From an uncultured Lachnospiraceae bacterium (GTDB lineage: Bacteria; Bacillota; Clostridia; Lachnospirales; Lachnospiraceae): a stretch of 64,000 nucleotides of DNA. The stretch covers positions 62,001 through 126,000 of the forward strand of contig CANRFZ010000002.1 of the NCBI GenBank assembly GCA_947630025.1. Reading direction: 5' to 3'. Positions within the stretch are counted from its first letter, which is position 1. The number at the start of each line of letters is the position of its first letter. Below are positions 9,366-17,408 of the stretch, piece by piece. The position numbers were made by a program, and so were the translations under genes. The notes below the pieces were generated by a model. That model saw nothing but the letters and a program-made list of their open reading frames with translations, made no database searches and was not told the DNA's origin.

Positions 9366-10447
9366 CAGGATTTTCCTTTTTCATGATGCGCCGCGATTTT
9401 TCCGATCCTGCGGAACATCCACGCTCTTGCGGCATCCGCCGCCGTGCCGCACAGATACACGAGAACCGCGCACAATACCATGTGCGGAATAAACAGGAAG
9501 CTCGTCCGCACCCTGCCGCTTCCCAGCCATTCCATCCACTGCGTCCGCATCAGCAGATGCTCGTGCAGCAGATAAACGCCAAAGGAGTAGGGCGCCAGCC
9601 TGACAATCCCATCGGCCCATCGGCCTTCCCACGCTTTCATATCCTTGAACCACATAAAAAATCCCACCGACGCAAGCAGGCAGAAAATATGGTTATACGA
9701 CCATGGCGTGCCCGCATAATATGCCAGCGCCTTACTGCCGGTCGTCCGCGCCAGCGCGTGTGTTCCGGCCACCAGACAGAAGATGCCTATGCTCATGCCG
9801 ATATAAAGCGCGGCGGCATGGCTCTTTTGCTCCAGCAGAGGACATCCATACAGGCGGATATACGCGGCCAGCAGGAACAGAAACAGAAACCATCCGAATT
9901 CATACCCCGACCGGTCCGTCGCCAGATGTACCGGCAGCACGGATTTCCATACGCAGAAATACAGTCCTAAGACGCCCAGCGCGATCTGCAGCGTGCGTTT
10001 CTGCACCGCCCTGACGCCTGCCGCCAGAAACGGGGCGAACACATACATGAGCAGATACGCCGTGCCGAACCAGTAGTGCTCCGTCTCCACCGGGAGCAGA
10101 TAGTTGAGCCAGTCGTAAACCGTGAGACTGCCAAACGGCACCGCGCCGATACACAACAACACCGCCGGCACCAGCAGGGAATAGAACAAAAGCTGTCCGG
10201 CGATCGTCACGATGCGTCCCGGTTTCCACGGGGACTGTACGAGAAAATAGCCGCTCACCAGCACATAGCAGTTCACCGGCACGATACAGAACGCCCGGAT
10301 CAGATAGGCGACGCACTCTACCGCAGTCCATTGATCCATATCGCCGTCGGCAATAATCTGCCCCCGGCTCAGATAGTGAAGAACCAAGATCATCAACATC
10401 GCCACGATACGCAGCAGTTCAAAATTCGCCTGTCGCTTGGTCTCCAT
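9365..10447 (-). CDS. acyltransferase-3 family membrane protein (OafA/WecH-like)
   Basis: A 360-residue protein with about ten membrane helices. It opens NFELLRIVAMLMILVLHYLSRG, the hallmark first helix of acyltransferase-3 proteins, including the R and H that are conserved there. Later, FGVYLLHEHLLMR matches the conserved penultimate region. The family O-acetylates sugars of exopolysaccharide, O-antigen or peptidoglycan. A start at 10447 has AAGGAGATGCGGT upstream and yields the standard N-terminus. The stop overlaps the next gene's start. In this cluster it most likely acetylates a repeat-unit sugar. Confidence 0.8.
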   Translation of the reverse strand: METKRQANFELLRIVAMLMILVLHYLSRGQIIADGDMDQWTAVECVAYLIRAFCIVPVNCYVLVSGYFLVQSPWKPGRIVTIAGQLLFYSLLVPAVLLCIGAVPFGSLTVYDWLNYLLPVETEHYWFGTAYLLMYVFAPFLAAGVRAVQKRTLQIALGVLGLYFCVWKSVLPVHLATDRSGYEFGWFLFLFLLAAYIRLYGCPLLEQKSHAAALYIGMSIGIFCLVAGTHALARTTGSKALAYYAGTPWSYNHIFCLLASVGFFMWFKDMKAWEGRWADGIVRLAPYSFGVYLLHEHLLMRTQWMEWLGSGRVRTSFLFIPHMVLCAVLVYLCGTAADAARAWMFRRIGKIAAHHEKGKS

Positions 10448-10539
10448 ACCGCATCTCCTTCTCTCCGGCAAAACGCCCGCCCGCTCCAAATGACGCCCGC
10501 GTCAGCCCGCCCGCCGACCTCGCCGCATTCCGGACAAAT

Positions 10540-10968
10540 CTACTTTTTTTCCTTAAAGATCCACAGTTTACTGAGAAAATAATTGCTGACAATCACCGCT
10601 ATCTGCCCCACGATCTTGGCCGCGTAGGAATTGGCGCCCGCCACATCCACGAGCAGATACATCAGCAGAAGCTCTAATAATTCCGTGGCGATTCTGGCGC
10701 CGATAAACGACGCAAATTCCCGAAGCAGCCCGGCAGAACCCTGATTTTTGCTTTTGAACACAAAGTTCCGGTTTGTCCAATAGGCAAATATCACCGCCAG
10801 AACCCACGACAATACCGTAGCCACGATATAGTGCAGTCCCAAAAGCCCTTCAAACAGGGCATAGAGCAGATAATTCAGCACAAATGCCAGAAACCCGAAG
10901 ATCAGATAGTTAAAGCCTTCTTCATGCTGCCTGTAAATGTTCCATCCGTAGTTCCAAAGTTTTTTCAT
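10540..10968 (-). CDS. GtrA-like family membrane protein
   Basis: A 142-residue protein with four hydrophobic segments. EEGFNYLIFGFLAFVLNYLLYALF and ILAVIFAYWTNRNFVFKSK are the diagnostic regions of the GtrA/DPMS flippase-like family. These proteins are thought to move polyprenyl-phosphate sugars made by GtrB-like enzymes across the membrane. An open frame continues upstream to 11061, but that part (RREFEIRVAPSRKRSG) is an intergenic palindrome being read as protein, so the start at 10968 was chosen. The ribosome site (ATGGGGATTACA) is weak. Confidence 0.8.
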   Translation of the reverse strand: MKKLWNYGWNIYRQHEEGFNYLIFGFLAFVLNYLLYALFEGLLGLHYIVATVLSWVLAVIFAYWTNRNFVFKSKNQGSAGLLREFASFIGARIATELLELLLMYLLVDVAGANSYAAKIVGQIAVIVSNYFLSKLWIFKEKK

Positions 10969-10977
10969 TGTAATCCC

Positions 10978-11104
10978 CATTCCGGAGCGCTTACGCGACG
11001 GGGCGACGCGAATTTCAAATTCGCGTCTGCCATCAGGGGAATTTGTGACGTTCCGGCACAAATTCCCGTGTGAAAAATCAGCACATCAGTGTGATTTTTC
11101 ACAC
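10978..11104. repeat. palindrome cluster, copy 2 (three hairpins)
   Basis: Three hairpins in a row. The first is GACGCGAATTT with its complement around a single C (11005-11027). The second has 11-bp arms starting GGGAATTTGTG (11037-11067). The third has 13-bp arms starting GTGTGAAAAATCA (11068-11104). The end next to gtrA, read on the minus strand, is CGTCGCGTAAGCGCTCCGGA followed by ATGGGGATTACA and the start codon. The same end occurs at 31312, 48728 and 57862. Confidence 0.75.
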
Positions 11105-11113
11105 TATTCTCTT

Positions 11114-12865
11114 TCAACGCTCCCTGACCGCTTTGCCGTTTTCGATCCGGTAGACGATATCGCACTGTTCGATCGTCTGCAGCCGGTGTGCGATAATGAC
11201 CAGCGTCTTGCGGCCATGCAGTCTGTTGATGGATTCCATAATCGCTTTTTCCGTCTCGTTATCCAGCGCCGACGTAGCCTCGTCCAGCACCAGCACTTCG
11301 GGATCTTCAAACAACGCTCTGGCGATGCCGATTCTCTGCCGCTGGCCGCCCGATATGCGGATTCCGCGCTCACCGATTCCGGTATCCAAGCCTTCCGGCA
11401 GCCCTCTGACGAACTCGTCAAGCTGCGCCTCCCTCAGCGCCTGCCATACCTTCTCGTCGTCGATATCCTCATCCGCATAGCCGAACGCCACGTTCCTGCG
11501 GATCGTCGTATCGACCATAAAAATCGTCTGCGGGATATACCCGATATTCTTAAGCCAAGAAGAATAGTGCTCCCGCACCTCCACGCCGTCCGCCAGAATC
11601 CGGCCCTCCTGCAGCTGCAGAAGGCCCAGCATGATATCTACCACGGTCGTCTTGCCGGAGCCCGATGTGCCGACGATGCCGACGCTCTTGCCGATGGGAA
11701 TCTCCATATCCGCATGGTCAAAGATCAGCACGTCCGTGTTGGGATATTTGTAGGTGATCTGCCGCAGTTCTATTTTGTCCCGGATCTCCAGTTTCTCGAC
11801 CTGCTGTTTCCTGCGGTAGCTCTCCGCATCATAGTCGATATTTTCGTCCCGGATCTCCTGCTGCAGATTGTCGCTGACGCCCATAAAGAACGGTTCGAGA
11901 TACGCGATAGACGTCATATAATTATTGATGCGGTTGGCGGACGGAATCAGCCGCATCGCCACCATCGCCAGCAGCGTGAGCTGGGGCATGATATCCACCA
12001 CGTCCGTGCCGTGTAAAAGCTGCAGCATCATATACAGAACCATGCCCGACATCGCCACCGTCTCGATCAGCAGGCGCGGCGTGGCGTTACACAGATTGTA
12101 CCGCTGCACGGCGCTCACATAGCCCGCGCCGCATTTGGAATACTCGTTGATAAAATACGGTTCCCGCGCGGCTATCTTGATCTCCTTGATCCCCATGACA
12201 GACTGTTCGATCCACTTGAACAGGCCGCTGTAATATTCCTGATTTTCCTCGCCGGATCTGCGCATAATAGGCTTCAGGATACATTTGATGACCAGCAGCA
12301 CTGCCAGCAGCAGCACCGTGACGGTAATACTCATATACAAATCGGAGACAAGGCTCACCGTGACCAGACACAGGAAGACAATGCTCTCGCTGGCGAGCTG
12401 CAGAAGCGACAAAATCAATCCGTACATATTGTTGACGTCGGACGTGATGCTCCTCTGGATCACCGCCGTATCCGCATTCAGATAATACTCGTAGGGACGC
12501 TTCATAAAATTAATCATCATTCTACGGGATGTGGCGAACTGATTCGTATAAACGAATTTGTATTGCATTTTCTGTTGAAAAAACAGGAAGACATTTTTGA
12601 CCACAAACACGACGATCAGCCCCACCATAACGACTACGGCGAGCTGCATGGTATCGTCGAGCCCAAAGATCCTGCAGATCCACTGGAGATATACGTGGTT
12701 CTCCACCGCATTCTCCTCCAACACGACATTCATGACCGGATAGATCATGGAAACGCCCAGCGTCTCCAGAACGGCGCCGATGAGCATCAGAAAGACGAGC
12801 AGGAGCATTCTGCGCTTCTGCCGTCCGTCCAGCAGTATCATCAGTTTCTTGTATATCTTCCACAT
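11114..12865 (-). CDS. ABC transporter, fused permease-ATPase (PglK/MsbA-type flippase)
   Basis: A 583-residue half-transporter. The first 330 residues hold six membrane helices. The ATPase has Walker A GTSGSGKTT near residue 397, the signature SGGQRQRIGIARAL near 507 and Walker B VLVLDEATSALD near 525. The closest described roles are PglK (flipping of undecaprenyl-diphosphate oligosaccharide) and MsbA (lipid export). Its position in a glycan operon between GtrA-like and GT52-like genes favours flipping of a lipid-linked glycan. All key ATPase motifs are intact. The true substrate cannot be read from sequence. Confidence 0.8.
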   Translation of the reverse strand: MWKIYKKLMILLDGRQKRRMLLLVFLMLIGAVLETLGVSMIYPVMNVVLEENAVENHVYLQWICRIFGLDDTMQLAVVVMVGLIVVFVVKNVFLFFQQKMQYKFVYTNQFATSRRMMINFMKRPYEYYLNADTAVIQRSITSDVNNMYGLILSLLQLASESIVFLCLVTVSLVSDLYMSITVTVLLLAVLLVIKCILKPIMRRSGEENQEYYSGLFKWIEQSVMGIKEIKIAAREPYFINEYSKCGAGYVSAVQRYNLCNATPRLLIETVAMSGMVLYMMLQLLHGTDVVDIMPQLTLLAMVAMRLIPSANRINNYMTSIAYLEPFFMGVSDNLQQEIRDENIDYDAESYRRKQQVEKLEIRDKIELRQITYKYPNTDVLIFDHADMEIPIGKSVGIVGTSGSGKTTVVDIMLGLLQLQEGRILADGVEVREHYSSWLKNIGYIPQTIFMVDTTIRRNVAFGYADEDIDDEKVWQALREAQLDEFVRGLPEGLDTGIGERGIRISGGQRQRIGIARALFEDPEVLVLDEATSALDNETEKAIMESINRLHGRKTLVIIAHRLQTIEQCDIVYRIENGKAVRER

Positions 12866-12938
12866 ATCGGCGTGTGTCCTTTCATGCGGTGTGCCGCACC
12901 GCGCATGACATGAATGCGTCTCTTATTCTATCACACTG

Positions 12939-14024
12939 CTAGCCGTTCTTGCAAATCTGCTCATTCTGCCTGTGCAGCACCGGATCTTCATAGCGGTCCA
13001 TAAAATCTCTGCCGAGAAACAACGTTTCGTCCGCGAAGTGGAGCCCGTCCGGAACCGTAAAGACCGAGACAACCCTTTTGAACCGTAGCCCCGGAATAAA
13101 ATTGAGCATTTCCATCGGAAACGATCCGCTCAGGACAATGTGCTCCGGAAATTCCGCCGCATAATCCAGAACGTCCCGCGGATGCGGCTTGATCAGGATC
13201 TGCGCCGGCCTGCCGTCTATCTGTCCGTACTCCTCGATGATATCTGCAAAAATCCGCCTGCGCACATCCAGACTGCACAACGGTTCCGAGAGCACCAGTA
13301 TCTTATCCCGTTCCCCACAGTCCAGCTTCTCCAGCAGGCCGTCCATATCCTCCACAAAAAGCCTCAGCAGAAGTTCCTTGTCCGTCTCCGTCAGCCTGTC
13401 TGTCAGCGCAGCCCGCGGCAGTTCGATATATTTGCGGCAGGGATAGGCCAGCACGCTGATATCGTTGACCTCCATATCCAGACAGTATTTCCCGTAACCG
13501 TTCTGAATAAAAATCAGATTCTTAGACGACATCCACGCTTTCAGCCCGAAGTGCCCTCTGTTGTCAAATCGCGCCGTATCGTAATGCTGGATGCAGTTCA
13601 GCCCGTCCTCCAGCGCGTGATAATAGATTTTCTTATAACTCAGATAATAGCCGATGGGATCGGAGTCACAGAATACATAGACGCTGCGGTACTCCTTGAA
13701 ATCCACCGGAACATACGGCTCCTGCAGCTTCCCCAGCAGTTTCGTGTAGCGGATGCGCGCGAGCATATTGACCAGCAGGCTGCCCCGGTCCGTATGATAT
13801 TTCTGCAGTTCCGGGAAATGCTTGTCCTCCTTCTCATCGTACAAATAAACTTCCTCAAAAAGCCTGCACTCCTTCGCCCTGTCCGCCAGCGTGCCAAACT
13901 CGGTTGACATCGTGCTTAAGACAAGCGTCGCCCTGCCCTGTTCCTGGGCCGGCAGCGCCAGCTCCTTCAAACAGGCGACATATACATGATAAAATGTGTG
14001 ACACACGTAAATTCTGTCTTTCAT
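12939..14024 (-). CDS. GT52-like glycosyltransferase (sialyltransferase-related fold)
   Basis: A 361-residue soluble protein. It starts RIYVCHTFYHVYVACLKEL, resembling the N-terminus of family-52 lipooligosaccharide transferases, and has ILIKPHPRD near residue 280 and FPMEMLNF near 300, like the K-P-H-P and S/T-P-x-E-x-L-x regions of GT52 and polysialyltransferases. Relatives use CMP-sialic acid or other nucleotide sugars. A CMP-nonulosonic acid donor would fit with the pse genes nearby, but this is inference. ATG 14024 was preferred over an in-frame TTG at 14051 because the family motif begins immediately after it. It is the first gene of this minus-strand block. Confidence 0.65.
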   Translation of the reverse strand: MKDRIYVCHTFYHVYVACLKELALPAQEQGRATLVLSTMSTEFGTLADRAKECRLFEEVYLYDEKEDKHFPELQKYHTDRGSLLVNMLARIRYTKLLGKLQEPYVPVDFKEYRSVYVFCDSDPIGYYLSYKKIYYHALEDGLNCIQHYDTARFDNRGHFGLKAWMSSKNLIFIQNGYGKYCLDMEVNDISVLAYPCRKYIELPRAALTDRLTETDKELLLRLFVEDMDGLLEKLDCGERDKILVLSEPLCSLDVRRRIFADIIEEYGQIDGRPAQILIKPHPRDVLDYAAEFPEHIVLSGSFPMEMLNFIPGLRFKRVVSVFTVPDGLHFADETLFLGRDFMDRYEDPVLHRQNEQICKNG

Positions 14025-14052
14025 AACCGGTTTCCGTTTCTCTGGTGCCAAT

Positions 14053-14120
14053 ATCGTAAATCATTCCGGAGTAAATTGCGGAGCAATTTACTCATGTTGA
14101 TTGCGCAGCAATTTACTCAT
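14053..14120. repeat. palindrome cluster, copy 3
   Basis: A perfect hairpin GAGTAAATTGC-GGA-GCAATTTACTC (14069-14093) is followed by a degenerate second copy (14097-14120) that repeats GCAATTTACTCAT. The flank on the minus strand, ACTCCGGAATGATTTACG, resembles the end of the other palindrome clusters. It lies upstream of the GT52-like gene on its coding strand. Confidence 0.6.
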
Positions 14121-14144
14121 ACGCTGGCTATTGAGCCTGCGTCT

Positions 14145-14173
14145 ATTGTAACATATTGTTCCTGATTTTACCA
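14145..14173 (-). promoter_or_regulatory. weak candidate promoter for the minus-strand glycan block
   Basis: On the minus strand TACAAT (14145-14150) is preceded at 17 bp by TGGTAA (14168-14173). The -10 is good, the -35 poor. It is the only promoter-like pair seen between pseG and the GT52-like gene for genes running toward position 1. Confidence 0.3.
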
Positions 14174-14262
14174 CCTGCCACTTGCCCCGCCGTCCAAAAG
14201 AGTGTAAGATCGGAGTAGGCGGGCGCCGCGCCTGTGTATGCGGCGTCTGACATGACAGATTT

Positions 14263-14292
14263 TTGCAGCGTGATATCTTTTATCATTATGAT
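14263..14292 (+). promoter_or_regulatory. candidate promoter of pseG
   Basis: TTGCAG (14263-14268) and TATGAT (14287-14292) are 18 bp apart, with the start codon at 14313. The element GATATCTTTTA occurs twice here, in the spacer and again just after the -10, and might be a protein-binding repeat. Confidence 0.4.
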
Positions 14293-14312
14293 ATCTTTTA
14301 CAGGGAGAGACT

Positions 14313-15356
14313 ATGCCTGATATCCGGATCAGAACAGATGGAAATCAAGAAATCGCCACGGGCCACCTGATGCGCTGCCTGACGATTGCGAGAGCCTGCG
14401 CCGCCAGAGGGATGTCCGTCTGCTTTGCCGTCGCCGACGAGACCTCAGAAGCCCTGCTCCGCGAACGTTTTGACCGGCCCGGAGAGTTTGCGGTGGAGTG
14501 CCTTCACAGTGATTACCGGGATATGAACGGAGAACTCCCCGCGCTGGCCCGGAGCATGAAAGCCGCCAAAGCCTCATGGATTCTTGTCGATTCCTATTTT
14601 GTGACCGAAGACTACCTTGCGGCGCTGCGGCGCATCTGCCGCGTGGCCTATCTGGACGATGTGGCCGCTTTTGCATATCCGGCGGACTGTGTGATCAACT
14701 ATACCATAAACGCAGCCGCTCGGCCGCGGCAGTACCGTTCCATACCGCACTGTCTCCTAGGCACTTCCTATGCGCCTCTGCGGGAGCAGTTTCGGGATGT
14801 GCCCTATACGGTTCGCGACGCCGTCGAACATATCCTGCTCTCCACCGGCGGAACCGATCCGTTCCGCGTGGCCGAGACGCTGGCGGCAACCCTTTCTCCC
14901 GGCCTGCAGTACCATATCGTCACCAGCCGCGTGAACCCGCGCTATGAGCATCTTCTGACGCTGGCGGCCTCCGACGACCGCATCCACGTCTATGAAAACG
15001 TCCGGGATATGGCCGGGCTGATGGCGCGCTGCGACATGGCCGTTTCCGCCGGCGGCACAACGCTTTTTGAACTATGCGCGGTGGGCGTTCCGGCCATATG
15101 CTTTACCATGGCGGATAATCAGAAAAACAACGCGGAACTGTTCCGGCGTGACGGCATCCTGCCCTATGCCGGCGACGTGCGCAGAGATCCCGATGGCACA
15201 ATAAAAGAGATCCGCCGGTTTCTGGAAAACGGATCGGCGAACCCCGAAAGACGAACAGAACAGTCAGGTAGAATGCGGTCTTATGTGGACGGCATGGGCG
15301 CCGCCCGGATCGCCGCATTTCTGGACGGCGAACCGGCCTGTCCTCCATCCCAATAA
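14313..15356 (+). CDS. pseG: UDP-2,4-diacetamido-2,4,6-trideoxy-beta-L-altropyranose hydrolase (PseG)
   Basis: A 347-residue GT-B-fold hydrolase. The N-terminus RIRTDGNQEIATGHLMRCL carries the glycine-histidine motif (G-H-x-M-R-C-L) whose His acts in PseG. The second half has STGGTDPF and SAGGTTLFELCAVGVP, the nucleotide-binding region shared with MurG-like folds. PseG removes UDP from the acetylated sugar in the fourth step of pseudaminic acid synthesis. PseB and PseC homologues lie 7-9 kb away. Unlike them it is alone on the plus strand with its own likely promoter. GGGAGA precedes the ATG. It converges on the DUF1919-type gene with an 11-bp gap. Confidence 0.85.
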   Translation: MPDIRIRTDGNQEIATGHLMRCLTIARACAARGMSVCFAVADETSEALLRERFDRPGEFAVECLHSDYRDMNGELPALARSMKAAKASWILVDSYFVTEDYLAALRRICRVAYLDDVAAFAYPADCVINYTINAAARPRQYRSIPHCLLGTSYAPLREQFRDVPYTVRDAVEHILLSTGGTDPFRVAETLAATLSPGLQYHIVTSRVNPRYEHLLTLAASDDRIHVYENVRDMAGLMARCDMAVSAGGTTLFELCAVGVPAICFTMADNQKNNAELFRRDGILPYAGDVRRDPDGTIKEIRRFLENGSANPERRTEQSGRMRSYVDGMGAARIAAFLDGEPACPPSQ

Positions 15357-15367
15357 AACTCCTTCTT

Positions 15368-16313
15368 TTACACTAGCTGCCGCATGAAATCCTGTTCACC
15401 GCTGAGTAATTTAAACACATCGTATACTTTTCTCGTCTTAGCGCCGCGATTTCCCAATTCATCATCATAATCATATAGCCGCCTTCGGGCCTGATCGTTT
15501 AGGTAGGAACCAAACCCTCTGACGCCAAAAGCTGACTTGGCTTCTGTAGAACTTTCATAATCTGATATATAGTATATATTTGCTGCGGCATACGCTTCCG
15601 AACCGCAAAATCCAACTTTTCTCTCAATTTCTAACTTTTGGAAAATATCTGAGGCCCTCTGATCCATAATTGGCATTACAACAAATAAATTATCATAATT
15701 CAGTCTTTTCATTCTTCTTTTCCAACACTCCTGTGCCTCAGAAAAATTACGATAATGCACAAAATTTATATGTATATCATCCAGCTTTCCTATTGGATTG
15801 CCTCCACAATCCCTGTCCTTCACCATAACCAAATCCTGCTGCATATAATATTGAAAATCAGCCAGCATCTTTAAATATTCGTCAGGAGCTATCGTCAGAT
15901 TAATAAACGGTGATAAGAATTCCATATATAGCGAATGATATGTCAGCCCGCCCCAGCACGTATTTGCTACAATAGACACTCTGCTTTGAATAATTTTCCA
16001 ATAACGTTTAAAATCAAACAATGGGACATTAAATACCTTGGCACTGATTACCTGCACGTCAGGGAGCAACGACAATACCTCTTGTTGAATAGGATAAAAT
16101 TGAAACATAACTGAGGTCACAATAACGCATTCAATCTCCAGTTGAGATAAATCTTCTTTCGAAACAACATCATATCCGTCATATCTTTCAGCGCTGCTAT
16201 CCAGATCGACCAGTCCTTTAATACAAATATTTCCTTTCAGTTCCTCATGCTTGATCTGATTGATAAAGGCATCATATTGTTCACGCCCCCCCCCAGATAA
16301 TTACATTAACCAT
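15368..16313 (-). pseudogene. DUF1919-type glycan biosynthesis gene, out of frame at a G9 tract
   Basis: The intact part reads VSIVANTCWGGLTYHSLYMEFLSPF and later PDEYLKML, features of DUF1919 exopolysaccharide proteins. The best start is ATG 16313, with AGGAGG 8-9 bases upstream, giving MVNVIIWG. Then comes a run of nine G on the coding strand (16286-16294). With nine the frame meets TGA at once; with eight it continues as REQYDAFINQIKHEEL and on through the full gene, 314 residues. The gene is much more AT-rich than its neighbours, suggesting transfer. It may be phase-variable, a decayed gene, or a homopolymer sequencing error. It lies 27 bp after the GT2 gene in the same direction. Confidence 0.75.
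16286..16294 (-). other. nine-base G tract (C9 on + strand) at the frameshift
   Basis: Nine consecutive C on the plus strand, about 20 bases into the coding region of the DUF1919-type gene. Length eight (or eleven) restores the reading frame. Tracts of this kind vary by slipped-strand mispairing in contingency genes of other bacteria. Confidence 0.8.
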
Positions 16314-16340
16314 CTATTTTTTCCTCCTGTTTTATACTGT

Positions 16341-17366
16341 TTATTGCTTTTTCCTCCGCCGCTTCCTGTAAGCCCAGAGCAGCTTATAATATGCCATAAA
16401 CAGAAGCGTTGACTTCTGCTGCATTCTGACCAGCTTCTTTTCCTCCGCGTGCATCCGCTCCCGGTAATAGGGGTTCTCCTGAAACGCCGGAAACGTCTCC
16501 CGCATCTCCCGTCCCAGCGCCCTGACAAATCCGGCCTTGGTTCTGCCGACTCCCGCCATGTACGTAAACAGTGTATTCACATAGAAAAGCAGCGTAAACT
16601 TATATTCCAGCTCCGGCCTGTACTTGTCATAATAGCAGTGCCGCCGCGCCTCCTGCAGCATGATCCTGCCCGCTTCCATCCGATCCTCGCAGCGGCGGAC
16701 GGATATCGTGTGCACCGTGGAGGCATCATGCTGATAATAAAAATACATCGGCTCCTCCACATAGGCAAAGCGCTTCGACAGTACCATATAGGAATTGGCC
16801 ATCGCGTTGTCTTCATAAAAAATATTTTCCGGGAACCACAGTTCCTTTTCCAGAATCATGCTCCTGCGGAATATTTTTACCACCAGACTGCCGCTGTCCA
16901 GAATCAGGCTGCGCCTCTTGTCATCGTCCAAGACGCCGCTCTGTTCTTTTTTGTTATTCGGCACGATCCGCCCGACACGCATGGAATGTTCATCTGTCAG
17001 GCAGTAATCGCACCCCGCCACATCCGCGCCGGTCTGCTCCGCCGCCTCGATCAGCCTGCGGTACATAGCGGGGGTGATCCAGTCGTCACTGTCGATAAAA
17101 CCGATCCACTCTCCACGCGCCATCCTGAGCCCGATATTTTTGGCGCCGCCCTGATGCCTGTTGACCGGAGAGTGCACCGCGCGCACCTTGTCCGGAAACC
17201 GCCGCGCATAGTCCTGCAGGACGGCCAGAGAACCGTCCGTGGAGCAGTCGTCTACGGCGATGATCTCATAATCGTCCAATTCCTGACTGACCAGAGAATC
17301 CATGCAGTATTCCAGTTTGCCATCCGACGCCATATTGTAGACCGGCACAATAATGCTGAGTTTCAT
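16341..17366 (-). CDS. GT2 family glycosyltransferase
   Basis: A 341-residue GT-A enzyme starting KLSIIVPVYNMASDGKLEYCMDSL. It has EIIAVDDCSTDGS in the donor-binding region and FIDSDDWITPAMY near residue 92 as the D-x-D motif. No membrane helix is evident; the C-terminus is strongly basic (RKRRRKKQ), which may hold it at the membrane. The family adds single sugars to lipid-linked glycans, and GT2 proteins of this length often serve capsule or teichoic-acid loci. The start at 17366 follows GGGGCGGAT. It lies 42 bp after lacM and 27 bp before the DUF1919-type gene. Confidence 0.85.
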   Translation of the reverse strand: MKLSIIVPVYNMASDGKLEYCMDSLVSQELDDYEIIAVDDCSTDGSLAVLQDYARRFPDKVRAVHSPVNRHQGGAKNIGLRMARGEWIGFIDSDDWITPAMYRRLIEAAEQTGADVAGCDYCLTDEHSMRVGRIVPNNKKEQSGVLDDDKRRSLILDSGSLVVKIFRRSMILEKELWFPENIFYEDNAMANSYMVLSKRFAYVEEPMYFYYQHDASTVHTISVRRCEDRMEAGRIMLQEARRHCYYDKYRPELEYKFTLLFYVNTLFTYMAGVGRTKAGFVRALGREMRETFPAFQENPYYRERMHAEEKKLVRMQQKSTLLFMAYYKLLWAYRKRRRKKQ

Positions 17367-17408
17367 ATCCGCCCCTGACTCTTTTTCTGCCTTCCGGCTG
17401 CCCAAATC

